Assembly: GCA_902623995.1 (NCBI GenBank)
Contig: CACNWE010000008.1
Coordinates: 33,781-97,780, forward strand
DNA: 64,000 nucleotides
From: an uncultured SAR116 cluster alpha proteobacterium
GTDB taxonomy: Bacteria > Pseudomonadota > Alphaproteobacteria > Puniceispirillales > Marisalimonadaceae
Direction of reading: 5' to 3'
The notes beneath the pieces are model-generated. The model was not told the DNA's origin and made no database searches. It saw only the letters and a program-made list of their open reading frames with translations. The position numbers and the translations under genes are program-made. This document shows positions 14,995-22,831 of this stretch, piece after piece (position 1 is the stretch's first letter; every line of letters begins with the position of its first letter).

Positions 14995-15756
14995 ATGCCA
15001 AATAACAAATCAAAAATTTTAAGTGGAGCAAAATCTATTTTTGTTGCAAATGTAAAAGGCGGTGTAGGTAAAAGTACACTATCGATAATGCTAGCTAGAT
15101 CCTTGGCTGAAAGGATTCCTGCTCGAAATATTACTGTAATAGATACAGATCTGCAAAGAACAGCAACTGAATTTTTGTCTAAAAGTAACCCTGAAATTAA
15201 TGTTGAATTTCTTCCAATTACCCCTGCATTTGAAAACACAAATATATCTCTCGTTCAACAATTTATTAAGCAGAATGAATTCCGACCAGGACATGTTGCA
15301 ATTGTTGATACCCCAGCAGGTACGTCACAAAGATTATGGAATCTTGTTGCAGAAGGTTACTGTGTTCTAATCCCAACTACGCTTAGCAATGCAGATTTGT
15401 ATCCAACTGAAAATTTTATTAGAAGTATGGATAAAGTTAAAGCAAGATATGGCAAGTCATATCCACACTTGATTGTTTGCCCTAACAAAATTCCTTTTGG
15501 TCAAAAAGATTTTTCAGTAATGGCTGAAAGATTAAAAAATCACGATGTTGTTATTGGTCCTGCTTTAAGAGATTTAGCTAGTGTAAGACACTTTTATAAT
15601 GGTAAAGCAGAAAATTGGGAAAACAAAACTAATATAAATGCTCAATCTGATTTCAAACAATTTGGGTCTTTTATTGAAAAATTTGTCTTGGGCGAAGAGT
15701 TAGATAAAATTTATTCTGAAAAGGTAGTACCTAAAAATGTTATCCCTATAAGGTAA
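14995..15756 (+). CDS. ParA/MinD-family positioning ATPase
   Basis: The 253-residue protein carries the deviant Walker A VANVKGGVGKSTLSIMLARS (residues 18-37), Walker A' TVIDTDLQRTATEF and Walker B HVAIVDTPAGTSQRL, as in ParA ATPases that dimerise on ATP and bind DNA or membrane. It is not FlhG, which is present separately at 10116, and no parB or chromosome-partition context is visible. With its coiled-coil neighbour it resembles orphan ParA systems that position chemoreceptor arrays, flagella or microcompartments. The C-terminus (KIYSEKVVPKNVIPIR) lacks an obvious amphipathic membrane helix. The cargo is unknown. Confidence 0.85.
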   Translation: MPNNKSKILSGAKSIFVANVKGGVGKSTLSIMLARSLAERIPARNITVIDTDLQRTATEFLSKSNPEINVEFLPITPAFENTNISLVQQFIKQNEFRPGHVAIVDTPAGTSQRLWNLVAEGYCVLIPTTLSNADLYPTENFIRSMDKVKARYGKSYPHLIVCPNKIPFGQKDFSVMAERLKNHDVVIGPALRDLASVRHFYNGKAENWENKTNINAQSDFKQFGSFIEKFVLGEELDKIYSEKVVPKNVIPIR

Positions 15757-15759
15757 ATC

Positions 15760-15936
15760 TTAAGGATTTATTTCCAACCTATTCCCTAGTTGGCCTATCC
15801 ATCTTTCAGTAGCTATAAAAGGAAGTAAATTATTCTTGCTTTTATCTTTGTTAACAATAATTTTATTAACATATAAGTTATCTTCAACTATTTCTTTTTT
15901 ATCCAATTCATTCATTTGATCTACTAACATATTCAT
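15760..15936 (-). CDS. Possible small ORF (58 residues) antisense to the ParA-70 aa gap
   Basis: The minus strand is open for 84 codons between 15763 and 16014, nearly filling the gap between the ParA gene and the next rightward gene; the first ATG is at 15936. The 58-residue translation runs MNMLVDQMNELDKKEIVEDN and ends FIATERWIGQLGNRLEINP, a protein-like composition with Trp, Gly and Pro at the end. No ribosome site precedes the ATG. It may be a small gene, a remnant, or chance; an open frame of this length in such AT-rich DNA is unusual but not conclusive. Confidence 0.3.
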   Translation of the reverse strand: MNMLVDQMNELDKKEIVEDNLYVNKIIVNKDKSKNNLLPFIATERWIGQLGNRLEINP

Positions 15937-16016
15937 ATTAATATTAACGTCATTAATAAAACTTTGTTTAATTTTTCCGTATCTATAATAGGTAATTTTT
16001 AGGAAAAGAAGAGGTC

Positions 16017-16229
16017 ATGTATATACTTACCAAAATTGAGAATAAACTAATTAATAGAATTAATGAAATTTTGCATGAATTTAAGGATTATGAGCAACCT
16101 TTTATTAATAATAACGGTGATATTATTATCAAGAATAAGTTAATTAAGAGAACAAATAAGAAAACGTCAATCTTAACAAATATTTTTAAAGAAATAATAA
16201 AAAATGATGTAAAAAAAAACAGGGTTTAA
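16017..16229 (+). CDS. Small uncharacterised basic protein (70 residues)
   Basis: The ATG has an AAGAAGAGG ribosome site and a TATAAT hexamer at 15984-15989, so transcription and translation signals exist. The 70-residue product (MYILTKIENKLINRINEILH and so on) is helical and lysine-rich with no signal peptide. Its stop codon lies inside a GC-rich hairpin at 16217-16240. I recognise no family. It may be a small regulatory or DNA-binding protein, but nothing in the sequence proves it. Confidence 0.45.
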   Translation: MYILTKIENKLINRINEILHEFKDYEQPFINNNGDIIIKNKLIKRTNKKTSILTNIFKEIIKNDVKKNRV

Positions 16230-16240
16230 AAACCCTGTTT
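16217..16240 (-). terminator. Intrinsic terminator, strongest for the minus strand
   Basis: An inverted repeat AAACAGGGTT / AACCCTGTTT with a TAAA loop spans these bases. Read on the minus strand it is followed by a run of nine T residues, an excellent rho-independent terminator for the 26-residue peptide gene at 16266-16346. Read on the plus strand the T run is short (TTTCG), so it is a weaker end for the 70-residue gene, whose stop codon it contains. Confidence 0.8.
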
Positions 16241-16265
16241 CGTATTTGATACAATTGATGGAAAA

Positions 16266-16346
16266 TCAAGATACAAATTTAACCAGAGATTGCTCTGACA
16301 ATTTAAAAACCTTGAAACAACCACTTTCATAAAAAATACTAGACAT
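16266..16346 (-). CDS. Candidate 26-residue peptide gene
   Basis: A very short minus-strand frame has unusually complete signals. There is a GGAGGTGG ribosome site (16351-16358) seven bases before the ATG, a plausible promoter at 16410-16438, and a strong intrinsic terminator just downstream. The peptide begins MSSIFYESGCFKVFKLSEQS and has one Cys, several aromatics and a mildly basic, amphipathic character. The coding region also contains a small hairpin (CAGAG at 16284 and CTCTG at 16293). It could be a toxin-like peptide, a signalling or leader peptide, or an sRNA with a short frame. No homologue is recognised. Confidence 0.45.
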   Translation of the reverse strand: MSSIFYESGCFKVFKLSEQSLVKFVS

Positions 16347-16409
16347 CAGACCACCTCCTTTTCTTTTAATTAAAAAAATATAGCTAATTTATTTACTATA
16401 TTTTATAAA

Positions 16410-16438
16410 ATTACAAGCTTTTATAAAAAAATTAACAA
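16410..16438 (-). promoter_or_regulatory. Candidate sigma-70 promoter for the 26-residue peptide
   Basis: On the minus strand TTGTTA (16438-16433) and TGTAAT (16415-16410) are separated by exactly 17 bases. The predicted start is near 16403, giving a transcript of about 190 bases that ends at the terminator at 16217. AT-rich DNA produces such matches by chance, so confidence depends on the matching ribosome site and terminator. Confidence 0.45.
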
Positions 16439-16464
16439 ATTTTAATTTAATTAGGCAAGTACTT

Positions 16465-16854
16465 ATGAAAACGAGCAATAAAGAACCTCAACGATTTAAG
16501 GCTGGAGAAATTATTTACTCACATAACGACCCTGCTGAATTTATATTTTTAATTCATAGTGGAAAGGTTAGAATTGAGTCTAAACACGGATTAGAATTAG
16601 GAATACTTGAAACAGGGGAAATATTTGGAGAAGTCGGTCATATAATTGAATCTCCAAGAACTGTAACTGCAGTAGCTGTGACAAATTCACTAATTCGTGT
16701 TATTGATGAAAAAACTATAAAAGAAAAAATGAATAAAGCTGATCCAGTATTAGCAGCAATAGTAAGAGGATTATCTCTTAGAATTGGTGATGCAAATGCT
16801 TTAGCTGAAAAACATTGGTTAGAATTAAATGTTTATAAATCTCTTAACAAATAA
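16465..16854 (+). CDS. Stand-alone cyclic-nucleotide-binding (CRP-like) domain protein
   Basis: The 129-residue protein is a single cNMP-binding beta-barrel: FKAGEIIYSHNDPAEFIFLI (residues 11-30), HSGKVRIESKHGLELGILET, then the phosphate-binding cassette GEIFGEVGHIIESPRTVTAV. A C-terminal helix follows, but there is no helix-turn-helix, kinase or channel domain. The Gly-Glu and Arg-Thr positions of the cassette are kept, so nucleotide binding is possible. It lies 27 bases before the FliL-like gene and may be cotranscribed, which hints at a nucleotide input into motility. Whether it binds cAMP, cGMP or c-di-GMP cannot be told. Confidence 0.82.
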   Translation: MKTSNKEPQRFKAGEIIYSHNDPAEFIFLIHSGKVRIESKHGLELGILETGEIFGEVGHIIESPRTVTAVAVTNSLIRVIDEKTIKEKMNKADPVLAAIVRGLSLRIGDANALAEKHWLELNVYKSLNK

Positions 16855-16881
16855 ATTAGTGGAATTTTAATAAGTTTTATT

Positions 16882-17493
16882 ATGGCCAATCAAAAAATCT
16901 CATTAAAGAATAAAATAATGAACATCAAGCATCTTTATGCTTATTTAATTGCATTCTTTTCATCAGTCTTAACTTTCATTTTTTTTTACTTTAGTAACGA
17001 AATAATTAAAGAAGAAAAGACCGTGGAAAAAGAAATAAATATTTATGAAGTTGCAAAAGAAGAAGCAATTAAAATGGGTAGAATGGAGCCAGATGAAAAA
17101 CCTATAGTTCAAGAAATTGGCCCAGATGGTAACGTTATAGTTCCCTCTTTAAGTTATTGGGATATAGGTGGTATGGGTGATAATGCAAACAAAAGTTTTT
17201 GGACGAATGTACCTAATTCAAATTCATTTATTAGCTTTGATTTAGTTTTTTCTTCATATAAAGGTGAAATGCTAATGGATTTTTTAACAGACTATGATGT
17301 TGATTTTAGAAAAATTGTCTATGATCAAATCAGTAAAACAAGTTACGAAAAACTTCAGGGTAGTGAAGGTAAAAACAAGTTGCTTGAGGATATTAAAAAT
17401 GAATTCAATTCTTATTTAGATGAAAAGAATTTGGACCCAATAATATTTGGTGTTCACTATAAAAAATTTGCCATTACAACTAGGGGTAATTAA
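16882..17493 (+). CDS. FliL-like flagellar motor-associated protein
   Basis: The 203-residue product has one N-terminal membrane helix (about residues 17-40, YLIAFFSSVLTFIFFYFS), a charged linker, then a periplasmic domain. That domain ends with SYEKLQGSEGKNKLLEDIKN, EFNSYLDEKNLDPIIFGVHY and KKFAIT. The order strand, Glu-Gly-Lys helix, terminal hydrophobic strand is the FliL pattern; FliL surrounds stator units and modulates motor torque. The middle segment (SYWDIGGMGDNANKSFW) is unusual. It overlaps the convergent thrC end by 14 bases. fliM or fliN, the usual neighbours, are not adjacent, so this is a probable but not certain FliL. Confidence 0.6.
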   Translation: MANQKISLKNKIMNIKHLYAYLIAFFSSVLTFIFFYFSNEIIKEEKTVEKEINIYEVAKEEAIKMGRMEPDEKPIVQEIGPDGNVIVPSLSYWDIGGMGDNANKSFWTNVPNSNSFISFDLVFSSYKGEMLMDFLTDYDVDFRKIVYDQISKTSYEKLQGSEGKNKLLEDIKNEFNSYLDEKNLDPIIFGVHYKKFAITTRGN

Positions 17494-18715
17494 TAAAAGT
17501 ATTATAATCTATCTCATTATCTTTATCTACACGATTAAAAACTTCTGGTAATGGATATTTTAACCCTGTTGCACAATTAAATAAAATAACTTTATCGTCT
17601 TTTGATATTAATTTTGAAGACAATGCTTTTTCGTAAGCTGTCATTGTTGCAGCACCTTCAGGACACAAAAAGCACCCATCAATATTAGCAACTCGATCTC
17701 TTGCTTCCATTATATCTTGATCTGAAACAGACATTGCGAAGCCTTCACTTTCACGAATTGCCCTTATAATTAGAAAATCTCCTACAGCGATGGGCACTCT
17801 TATACCGGCAGCTTGAGTATAAGCATTTTCCCATAAGGGGGCATGCTCATCTCCATTTTCCCAAGCTTTAACAATAGGAGCGCAACCATTAGCTTGTACA
17901 GCAACCATTTTTGGTAATTTTCCATTTATCCACCCTAATTCTTTTAATTCTAAAAAGGCTTTCCACATTCCAATTAAACCAGTACCACCACCCGTAGGAT
18001 AAAATATTACATCAGGCAATTCCCAATTAAGTTGTTCTGCTAATTCAAGACCCATAGTTTTTTTTCCTTCAATCCTGTATGGTTCTTTAAGTGTTGAAAC
18101 ATCAAACCACCCTACTTTTTCTTTACCTTCGCCTACTATCTTTCCACAATCATTTATCAAACCGTTGACTAAAAAAGTTTGTGCTCCAAGTGATTGAATT
18201 TCTCTTATGTTTATTTCCGGAGTATCTTCAGGGCAGAACACAGTTGATTTTATACCTGCGTTTGTTGCATAAGCAGCCATAGCGGCACCTGCGTTTCCAT
18301 TTGTGGGAATTGCTAAATGTTTTAACTTAAATTGCTTTGCCATTGAAACTGCCAAACATAATCCTCTAGCTTTAAACGAACCAGTGGGGAGCCTTCCTTC
18401 ATCTTTGACTAATACAACTCCCTTATCATTTGAAGAATAGTTAACGGTTCTATTTAACTCCATCAATGGAGTAATCGTTTCACCAAGTGTAATCCTGTCT
18501 TTCGGATTTGAAACTGGTAATAGTGGTGAATATCTCCAAAGACCGTCTACTTTTGAATTTGTTATATCATCTCTTGAAACTTCATTTTTCAAAGTTTGTA
18601 AATCATATCTAACCAATAATGGTCTACCAGCATCTGATAAACCATGTATTTTATTTGCTTCATATTTTTTGCCAGTGATTGAACATTCAAGATGACTTAC
18701 ATAATTTTTTTCCAT
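17480..18715 (-). CDS. thrC: Threonine synthase (PLP-dependent)
   Basis: Threonine synthase converts O-phosphohomoserine to threonine and phosphate with pyridoxal phosphate. The 411-residue protein has the Lys motif LPTGSFKARGLCLAVSMAKQ (Lys at about residue 119), the substrate loop AIPTNGNAGAAMAAYATNAG and the phosphate-binding glycine loop YPTGGGTGLIGMWKAF. An N-terminal SHLECSITGKKYEANKIHGL head is typical of the class II-like short threonine synthases. The ATG follows AGGA. It lies 18 bases after the dehydrogenase gene at 18734. A related threonine dehydratase is the main alternative, but the N-terminal Cys-containing head favours ThrC. Confidence 0.85.
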   Translation of the reverse strand: MEKNYVSHLECSITGKKYEANKIHGLSDAGRPLLVRYDLQTLKNEVSRDDITNSKVDGLWRYSPLLPVSNPKDRITLGETITPLMELNRTVNYSSNDKGVVLVKDEGRLPTGSFKARGLCLAVSMAKQFKLKHLAIPTNGNAGAAMAAYATNAGIKSTVFCPEDTPEINIREIQSLGAQTFLVNGLINDCGKIVGEGKEKVGWFDVSTLKEPYRIEGKKTMGLELAEQLNWELPDVIFYPTGGGTGLIGMWKAFLELKELGWINGKLPKMVAVQANGCAPIVKAWENGDEHAPLWENAYTQAAGIRVPIAVGDFLIIRAIRESEGFAMSVSDQDIMEARDRVANIDGCFLCPEGAATMTAYEKALSSKLISKDDKVILFNCATGLKYPLPEVFNRVDKDNEIDYNTFINYP

Positions 18716-18733
18716 ATTTGTTCCTACTTTTTA

Positions 18734-19804
18734 TTAACTATTTTTACCTGAAATAATATCTATCATTGCTTTGGTAATTTGTTTTGTAGTGCTTTTTCCA
18801 CCAAGATCTCTTGGTAAATATTTTTTGTCTGATGTAAGCTTTTCAATTGCAAACAATAACTTTTGTGCAGCTTTAAGTTCACCTAAATTTTCTAACATCA
18901 TCACTGCAGACCAATAAGATCCAATAGGATTTGCAATTCCTTTTCCCATTATATCAAAGGCAGATCCATGAATTGGTTCGAACATAGATGGATGACGTTT
19001 TTCTGGATCTAAATTTCCTGTTGGAGCTATCCCCATTGAGCCTGATAATGAAGCTGCCAAATCTGTTAAAATATCTGCATGTAAATTTGAAGCTACAACG
19101 GTATCAATACTTTTGGGATCTAAAACCATTCTAGTGGTCATTGCATCAACAAGCATTTTGTCAGTATTAACATCCCTATAATCTTGCGATATCTCATTGA
19201 AAATTTCATCCCACATCACCATACCATGTCTTTGAGCATTAGATTTAGTCACTAAAGTTAATAATTTTCTTGGTCTGGATCTCGCTATTTCAAAGGCAAA
19301 TCTCTGTATTCTCTCTACACCTTGCTTTGTAAACAGAGTAACGTCCATAGCAGTATCATGACTATAACCTCTATGGCTTCTACCACCAATACCAGAGTAT
19401 TCTCCTTCAGAGTTTTCTCTTATAAAACTCCAATCAATATCTTTTTCTTCTACATTTTTTAGCGGAGAAATAATTCCAGGTAAAAGGCGTACTGGCCTTA
19501 AATTTGCGTATTGATCTAAACCTTGGCATATTTTTAGCCTCAGCCCCCATAGTGTTATGTGATCAGGAATTTCAGGTACACCAGCAGATCCAAAATAAAT
19601 TGCACTAAAACTTTTAAGTTCTTCAACACCTTCGTCAGGCATCATAACGCCATGTTTTTTGTAGTACTCTGCTCCCCAATCAAATTGATGAAATTCTATT
19701 GGTAAATTTTGGACTGACTTTGAAAGAGCTTTTAAAACCTCAACTCCACTATCTATTACTTCTGTGCCAATCCCATCACCAGTAATAACTGCAATTTTGT
19801 ACAT
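18734..19804 (-). CDS. Tartrate/D-malate dehydrogenase-family enzyme
   Basis: This NAD-dependent beta-decarboxylating dehydrogenase belongs to the isocitrate/isopropylmalate family. The 356-residue protein has IAVITGDGIGTEVIDSGVEV at the N-terminus, the substrate-binding DQYANLRPVRLLPGI, WSFIRENSEGEYSGIGGRSH, and the metal/cofactor part SNLHADILTDLAASLSGSMG with FEPIHGSAFDIMGKGIANPI. The RENSEGEYSG loop and ITLWGLRLK segment match tartrate dehydrogenase/D-malate dehydrogenase (TtuC/DmlA) rather than LeuB. Exact substrate is not fixed by sequence. A closely similar enzyme is at 61117, so the window has paralogues. It is the upstream gene of the thrC pair. Confidence 0.85.
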   Translation of the reverse strand: MYKIAVITGDGIGTEVIDSGVEVLKALSKSVQNLPIEFHQFDWGAEYYKKHGVMMPDEGVEELKSFSAIYFGSAGVPEIPDHITLWGLRLKICQGLDQYANLRPVRLLPGIISPLKNVEEKDIDWSFIRENSEGEYSGIGGRSHRGYSHDTAMDVTLFTKQGVERIQRFAFEIARSRPRKLLTLVTKSNAQRHGMVMWDEIFNEISQDYRDVNTDKMLVDAMTTRMVLDPKSIDTVVASNLHADILTDLAASLSGSMGIAPTGNLDPEKRHPSMFEPIHGSAFDIMGKGIANPIGSYWSAVMMLENLGELKAAQKLLFAIEKLTSDKKYLPRDLGGKSTTKQITKAMIDIISGKNS

Positions 19805-19896
19805 CTTTTGCCTTCTTAAATAAATAAATATAAATAATAATAAAAATAGTTTATCTATTAATAACTTAATTATTTCAATATTTAAAAAATTGTTAA

Positions 19897-21546
19897 ATGG
19901 TAGCTATCTCTAAACTATTAAATCAAATATTAAATTCGCATTTAAAAATCATAAGTATAATTATAATTTTCTTACTTCTCTCTCCAGTTATTTCTATAAT
20001 TATATCAAGTTTTCAAAATACATATGATTTATGGCTACATCTTATAAATTCACGTTTAAAAAATTATTTATACAACACTTTTATGTTAATGTTAGGTGTT
20101 TGTTTAACTACCTTTGTGATTGGAGTTTCTCTTGCCTGGTTAGTTTGCCGATATAATTTTTACTTGAAAAATATTATTGAGTGGGCACTACTTTTGCCTC
20201 TAGCATTACCATCATATATAGTTGCGTATTGTTATACTGATTTTTTTGAATATAGTGGTGTTGTTCAGACAATATTAAGAGATATATTTAATTTTTCTTC
20301 ACCAAGTGATTATTATTTTCCAGAAATAAGATCTCTTGGAGGAGCAGTGTTTGTAATATCTTTTGTATTATACCCTTATGTTTATCTAATTACCAAAGTT
20401 GCTTTTAAATCTACTCCTTCATCTTTAATTGAGTTTGCTGAGATCTCTGGGAAAAATATTTTCTATTTTGTTTCTTTACCTTTGGCTAAACCTGCAATAG
20501 TTGCTGGATTATCATTAGTGTTGATGGAAACAGTTTCTGATTTTGGTACAGTAGATTTTTTTGCAGTTGAAACAATTACTCTGGGTATTTTTAACCTATG
20601 GCTTGGAATGAACAATCTAGCCTCAGCATCACAGCTAGCTTTGGTAGGATTTACATTTGTAATTGTTTTGCTTGCACTAGAGCTTTATGCAAGGAAAAAA
20701 CAAAAATTTAACGATCCTAAATTCAACACTCACAATTTTTTTAATATTCAAGTATCTAAATCTAAAAATATTATAATTTTTTCAATATGCGTTATGCCAA
20801 TATTATTTGGGTTTTTGATTCCAGTGCTTATTTTAATTGAGAATTCTCTAAATTATTTACACCTTGAAAATTTTGATCACTTAGTTACGATTGCTCAAAA
20901 CTCTTTTTTTATTAGCTTCACTACTGCAACAATCATAATATTATTATCTATAATTTTAACAGTAAGTATTAAATATCAAAATTTTAAAGGCTTTAATTTT
21001 TTATCTACAATGGCAGGTATTGGATATGCTTTTCCAGGCATAATTATAGCTCTTGGGACATTGTTTTTTATTTCTTTTATTGAAAAATTTGTAAATTTAT
21101 CATTAGAAATCTTTTCTATTGATCTAAATTTAATCTTAATTGGTTCTTACTTTTTATTAATTTTTGCATACATATCAAGATTTAATGCTGTTTCATTTGG
21201 GGCAATTAATAGCGGAATAAATAGATTACCTCCTAATTTGCTTGAAGCTAGTAGATCACTTGGTAATCCGTTTTGGTATAGTTTTAAGAAGGTTATATTA
21301 CCGTTATTAAGACCATCTATTTTAACTGCATTTATTCTGGCTTTTGTTGATATTATTAAAGAACTTCCTATAACATTGTTATTAAGACCTTTCAATTTTG
21401 AAACTTTAGCCACATACGTATATCAATATGCAAATGATGAAATGCTTGAAAGAGCATCTAGCGCAGCTCTTCTTATAGTAATTATAGGACTTTTACCTAT
21501 TTTGTTTATCAATAAAATAATGAATATAAATAAAAAAATAATTTAA
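19897..21546 (+). CDS. Ferric iron ABC transporter permease (FbpB/AfuB type)
   Basis: The 549-residue protein contains two fused permease units, each about six helices. The EAA-like loops are visible as SSLIEFAEISGKNIFYFVSL near residue 190 and PPNLLEASRSLGNPFWYSFK near residue 445, the arrangement of ferric-ion (FbpB, FutB) permeases. It would move iron released from the periplasmic binding protein encoded at 22962. The ATPase subunit is not visible in the window. No strong ribosome site or Fur box precedes it. Binding protein, fur and permease are within about 4 kb, which supports an iron function; thiamine and putrescine permeases are less likely alternatives. Confidence 0.85.
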   Translation: MVAISKLLNQILNSHLKIISIIIIFLLLSPVISIIISSFQNTYDLWLHLINSRLKNYLYNTFMLMLGVCLTTFVIGVSLAWLVCRYNFYLKNIIEWALLLPLALPSYIVAYCYTDFFEYSGVVQTILRDIFNFSSPSDYYFPEIRSLGGAVFVISFVLYPYVYLITKVAFKSTPSSLIEFAEISGKNIFYFVSLPLAKPAIVAGLSLVLMETVSDFGTVDFFAVETITLGIFNLWLGMNNLASASQLALVGFTFVIVLLALELYARKKQKFNDPKFNTHNFFNIQVSKSKNIIIFSICVMPILFGFLIPVLILIENSLNYLHLENFDHLVTIAQNSFFISFTTATIIILLSIILTVSIKYQNFKGFNFLSTMAGIGYAFPGIIIALGTLFFISFIEKFVNLSLEIFSIDLNLILIGSYFLLIFAYISRFNAVSFGAINSGINRLPPNLLEASRSLGNPFWYSFKKVILPLLRPSILTAFILAFVDIIKELPITLLLRPFNFETLATYVYQYANDEMLERASSAALLIVIIGLLPILFINKIMNINKKII

Positions 21547-21570
21547 TTTTTTGTAAACTTGTATTAGTTT

Positions 21571-21588
21571 AGAATGATTATAATTCTT
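21571..21588. promoter_or_regulatory. Candidate Fur-type operator before fur
   Basis: The sequence AGAATGATTATAATTCTT is an imperfect inverted repeat about 14 bases before the fur start codon. A close relative (AAGAATGATTATCAATTTC) lies before the SDR at 22091. Position and shared core AATGATTAT suggest autoregulation of fur and regulation of its neighbour. The match to the classical Fur consensus is partial. Confidence 0.4.
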
Positions 21589-21601
21589 TCTAGGAAAAAG
21601 A

Positions 21602-22006
21602 ATGGCCCAACTTTATGAGAAATGTATAAAAAACGGTCTGAGAATGACACTGCCTAGAAAAATTATACTAGAAGTAATCGAGGATTCAGCTGATCACCCT
21701 GATGTGGATGAAATGTATAGAAGAGCTGTTGAAAAAGATCGTTCAATCTCAATCGCAACTGTTTACAGAACAATCAAATTATTTGAAGAGGCTGGAATAA
21801 TTGAAAGATTAGATATTGGTGACGGCAGATCTCGATATGAAGAAGCTGGCGAACATCATGAACATTTAATTGATGTTGAGAGTGGTGAAATCATTGAATT
21901 TCAGAACGAAGAACTAGAAGAAATGAAAAGGCAAGTAGCTCTTAATATGGGATATGAACTAGTAGATCATAGATTAGAGTTATTTGGAAAAAAAATAAAA
22001 AAATAA
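21602..22006 (+). CDS. fur: Fur-family metal-responsive repressor
   Basis: Fur binds metal and represses iron-uptake genes. The 134-residue protein has the winged-helix domain with GLRMTLPRKIILEVIEDSAD and ATVYRTIKLFEEAGIIERLD, then the metal site HHEHLIDVESGEIIEFQNEE. The HHEHLID-type site without the CxxC zinc motif of enterobacterial Fur is the usual alphaproteobacterial form, in which Fur can also act as a manganese regulator (Mur). Fur-box-like sequences at 21571, 22060, 24023 and 25162 are possible targets. It is followed after 84 bases by an SDR gene. Irr is the other alphaproteobacterial possibility but lacks this site. Confidence 0.88.
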   Translation: MAQLYEKCIKNGLRMTLPRKIILEVIEDSADHPDVDEMYRRAVEKDRSISIATVYRTIKLFEEAGIIERLDIGDGRSRYEEAGEHHEHLIDVESGEIIEFQNEELEEMKRQVALNMGYELVDHRLELFGKKIKK

Positions 22007-22058
22007 CATTCTTGTTTATTTAATTTCTTTGATTTCAAAGTTACATAATGTATTATTA

Positions 22059-22077
22059 AGAATGATTATCAATTTCT
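22059..22077. promoter_or_regulatory. Candidate Fur-type operator before the SDR at 22091
   Basis: The segment AAGAATGATTATCAATTTC shares the core AGAATGATTAT with the site before fur. It starts 32 bases before the SDR start codon and would overlap the promoter region. It is AT-rich and only partly palindromic, so this is a tentative call. Confidence 0.35.
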
Positions 22078-22090
22078 TGAAAATTTAAAA

Positions 22091-22831
22091 ATGGAAGAAA
22101 AAGATAAAATTATAATTCTTACAGGAGGTAGCAGAGGCATAGGTCACGCTACTTCAAAAAAATTTTGGGATGATGGATGGACAGTAATTACATTCTCACG
22201 ATCTGAAGTTGCACCAAAATGTCCTTGGTCTAACAATAAACAATTTCACTTTCAAGTTGATCTTGAAGATGAAATTTCTTTAAACAAAAAACTTAGAGAG
22301 TTATCTGAATTTTTAAATGGGAGGCCAGTAAAAGCACTCATTAATAATGCTGCAATTTCTCCAAAAGACAAAAAAAATGAGAGACTTAGTTTTAATGAAA
22401 CATCATTAGAATTATGGCGTAAAGTATTTAATGTTAATTTTTTTGCTCCAATCATTATTTCAAAAGCTATTGTTAAAAATCTTAAATCAGCCAATGGTAT
22501 GATAATTAACGTAACATCTATTGCCAGTGATAATGTTCACCAATTTGCAGGACCTGCTTACGCAACATCTAAAGCTGCTCTAAAATCACTAACAAGAGAA
22601 ATGGCATCAGATCTTGCCAAAGATAATATAAGAGTAAATGCTATAGCTCCTGGAGAAATTGAAACCTCTATGGTTACTCCAAGTAGTAAAAAATTACTCA
22701 CAGAGAAGATACCTATGAAAAGATTTGGAACACCCGATGAAGTTGCAGGCGTCATTCTTTCAATGTGCTCAGAAACTTTCTCATATGTTAATGGAACAGA
22801 GATCCAAATTAATGGCGGTCAAACTGTCTAA
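22091..22831 (+). CDS. Short-chain dehydrogenase/reductase (SDR)
   Basis: The 246-residue classical SDR has the nucleotide-binding motif IILTGGSRGIGHATSKKFWD, the NAA motif ALINNAAISPKDK, the catalytic Ser in INVTSIASDN, and Tyr-x-x-x-Lys in GPAYATSKAALKSL. It ends with the common FSYVNGTEIQINGGQTV. It is an NAD(P)-dependent oxidoreductase of unknown substrate. It follows fur by 84 bases with a shared operator-like sequence, and a strong terminator lies downstream. Iron-linked control is inferred only. Some Fur-adjacent SDRs act in siderophore or lipid synthesis, but no such partner is nearby. Confidence 0.88.
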   Translation: MEEKDKIIILTGGSRGIGHATSKKFWDDGWTVITFSRSEVAPKCPWSNNKQFHFQVDLEDEISLNKKLRELSEFLNGRPVKALINNAAISPKDKKNERLSFNETSLELWRKVFNVNFFAPIIISKAIVKNLKSANGMIINVTSIASDNVHQFAGPAYATSKAALKSLTREMASDLAKDNIRVNAIAPGEIETSMVTPSSKKLLTEKIPMKRFGTPDEVAGVILSMCSETFSYVNGTEIQINGGQTV

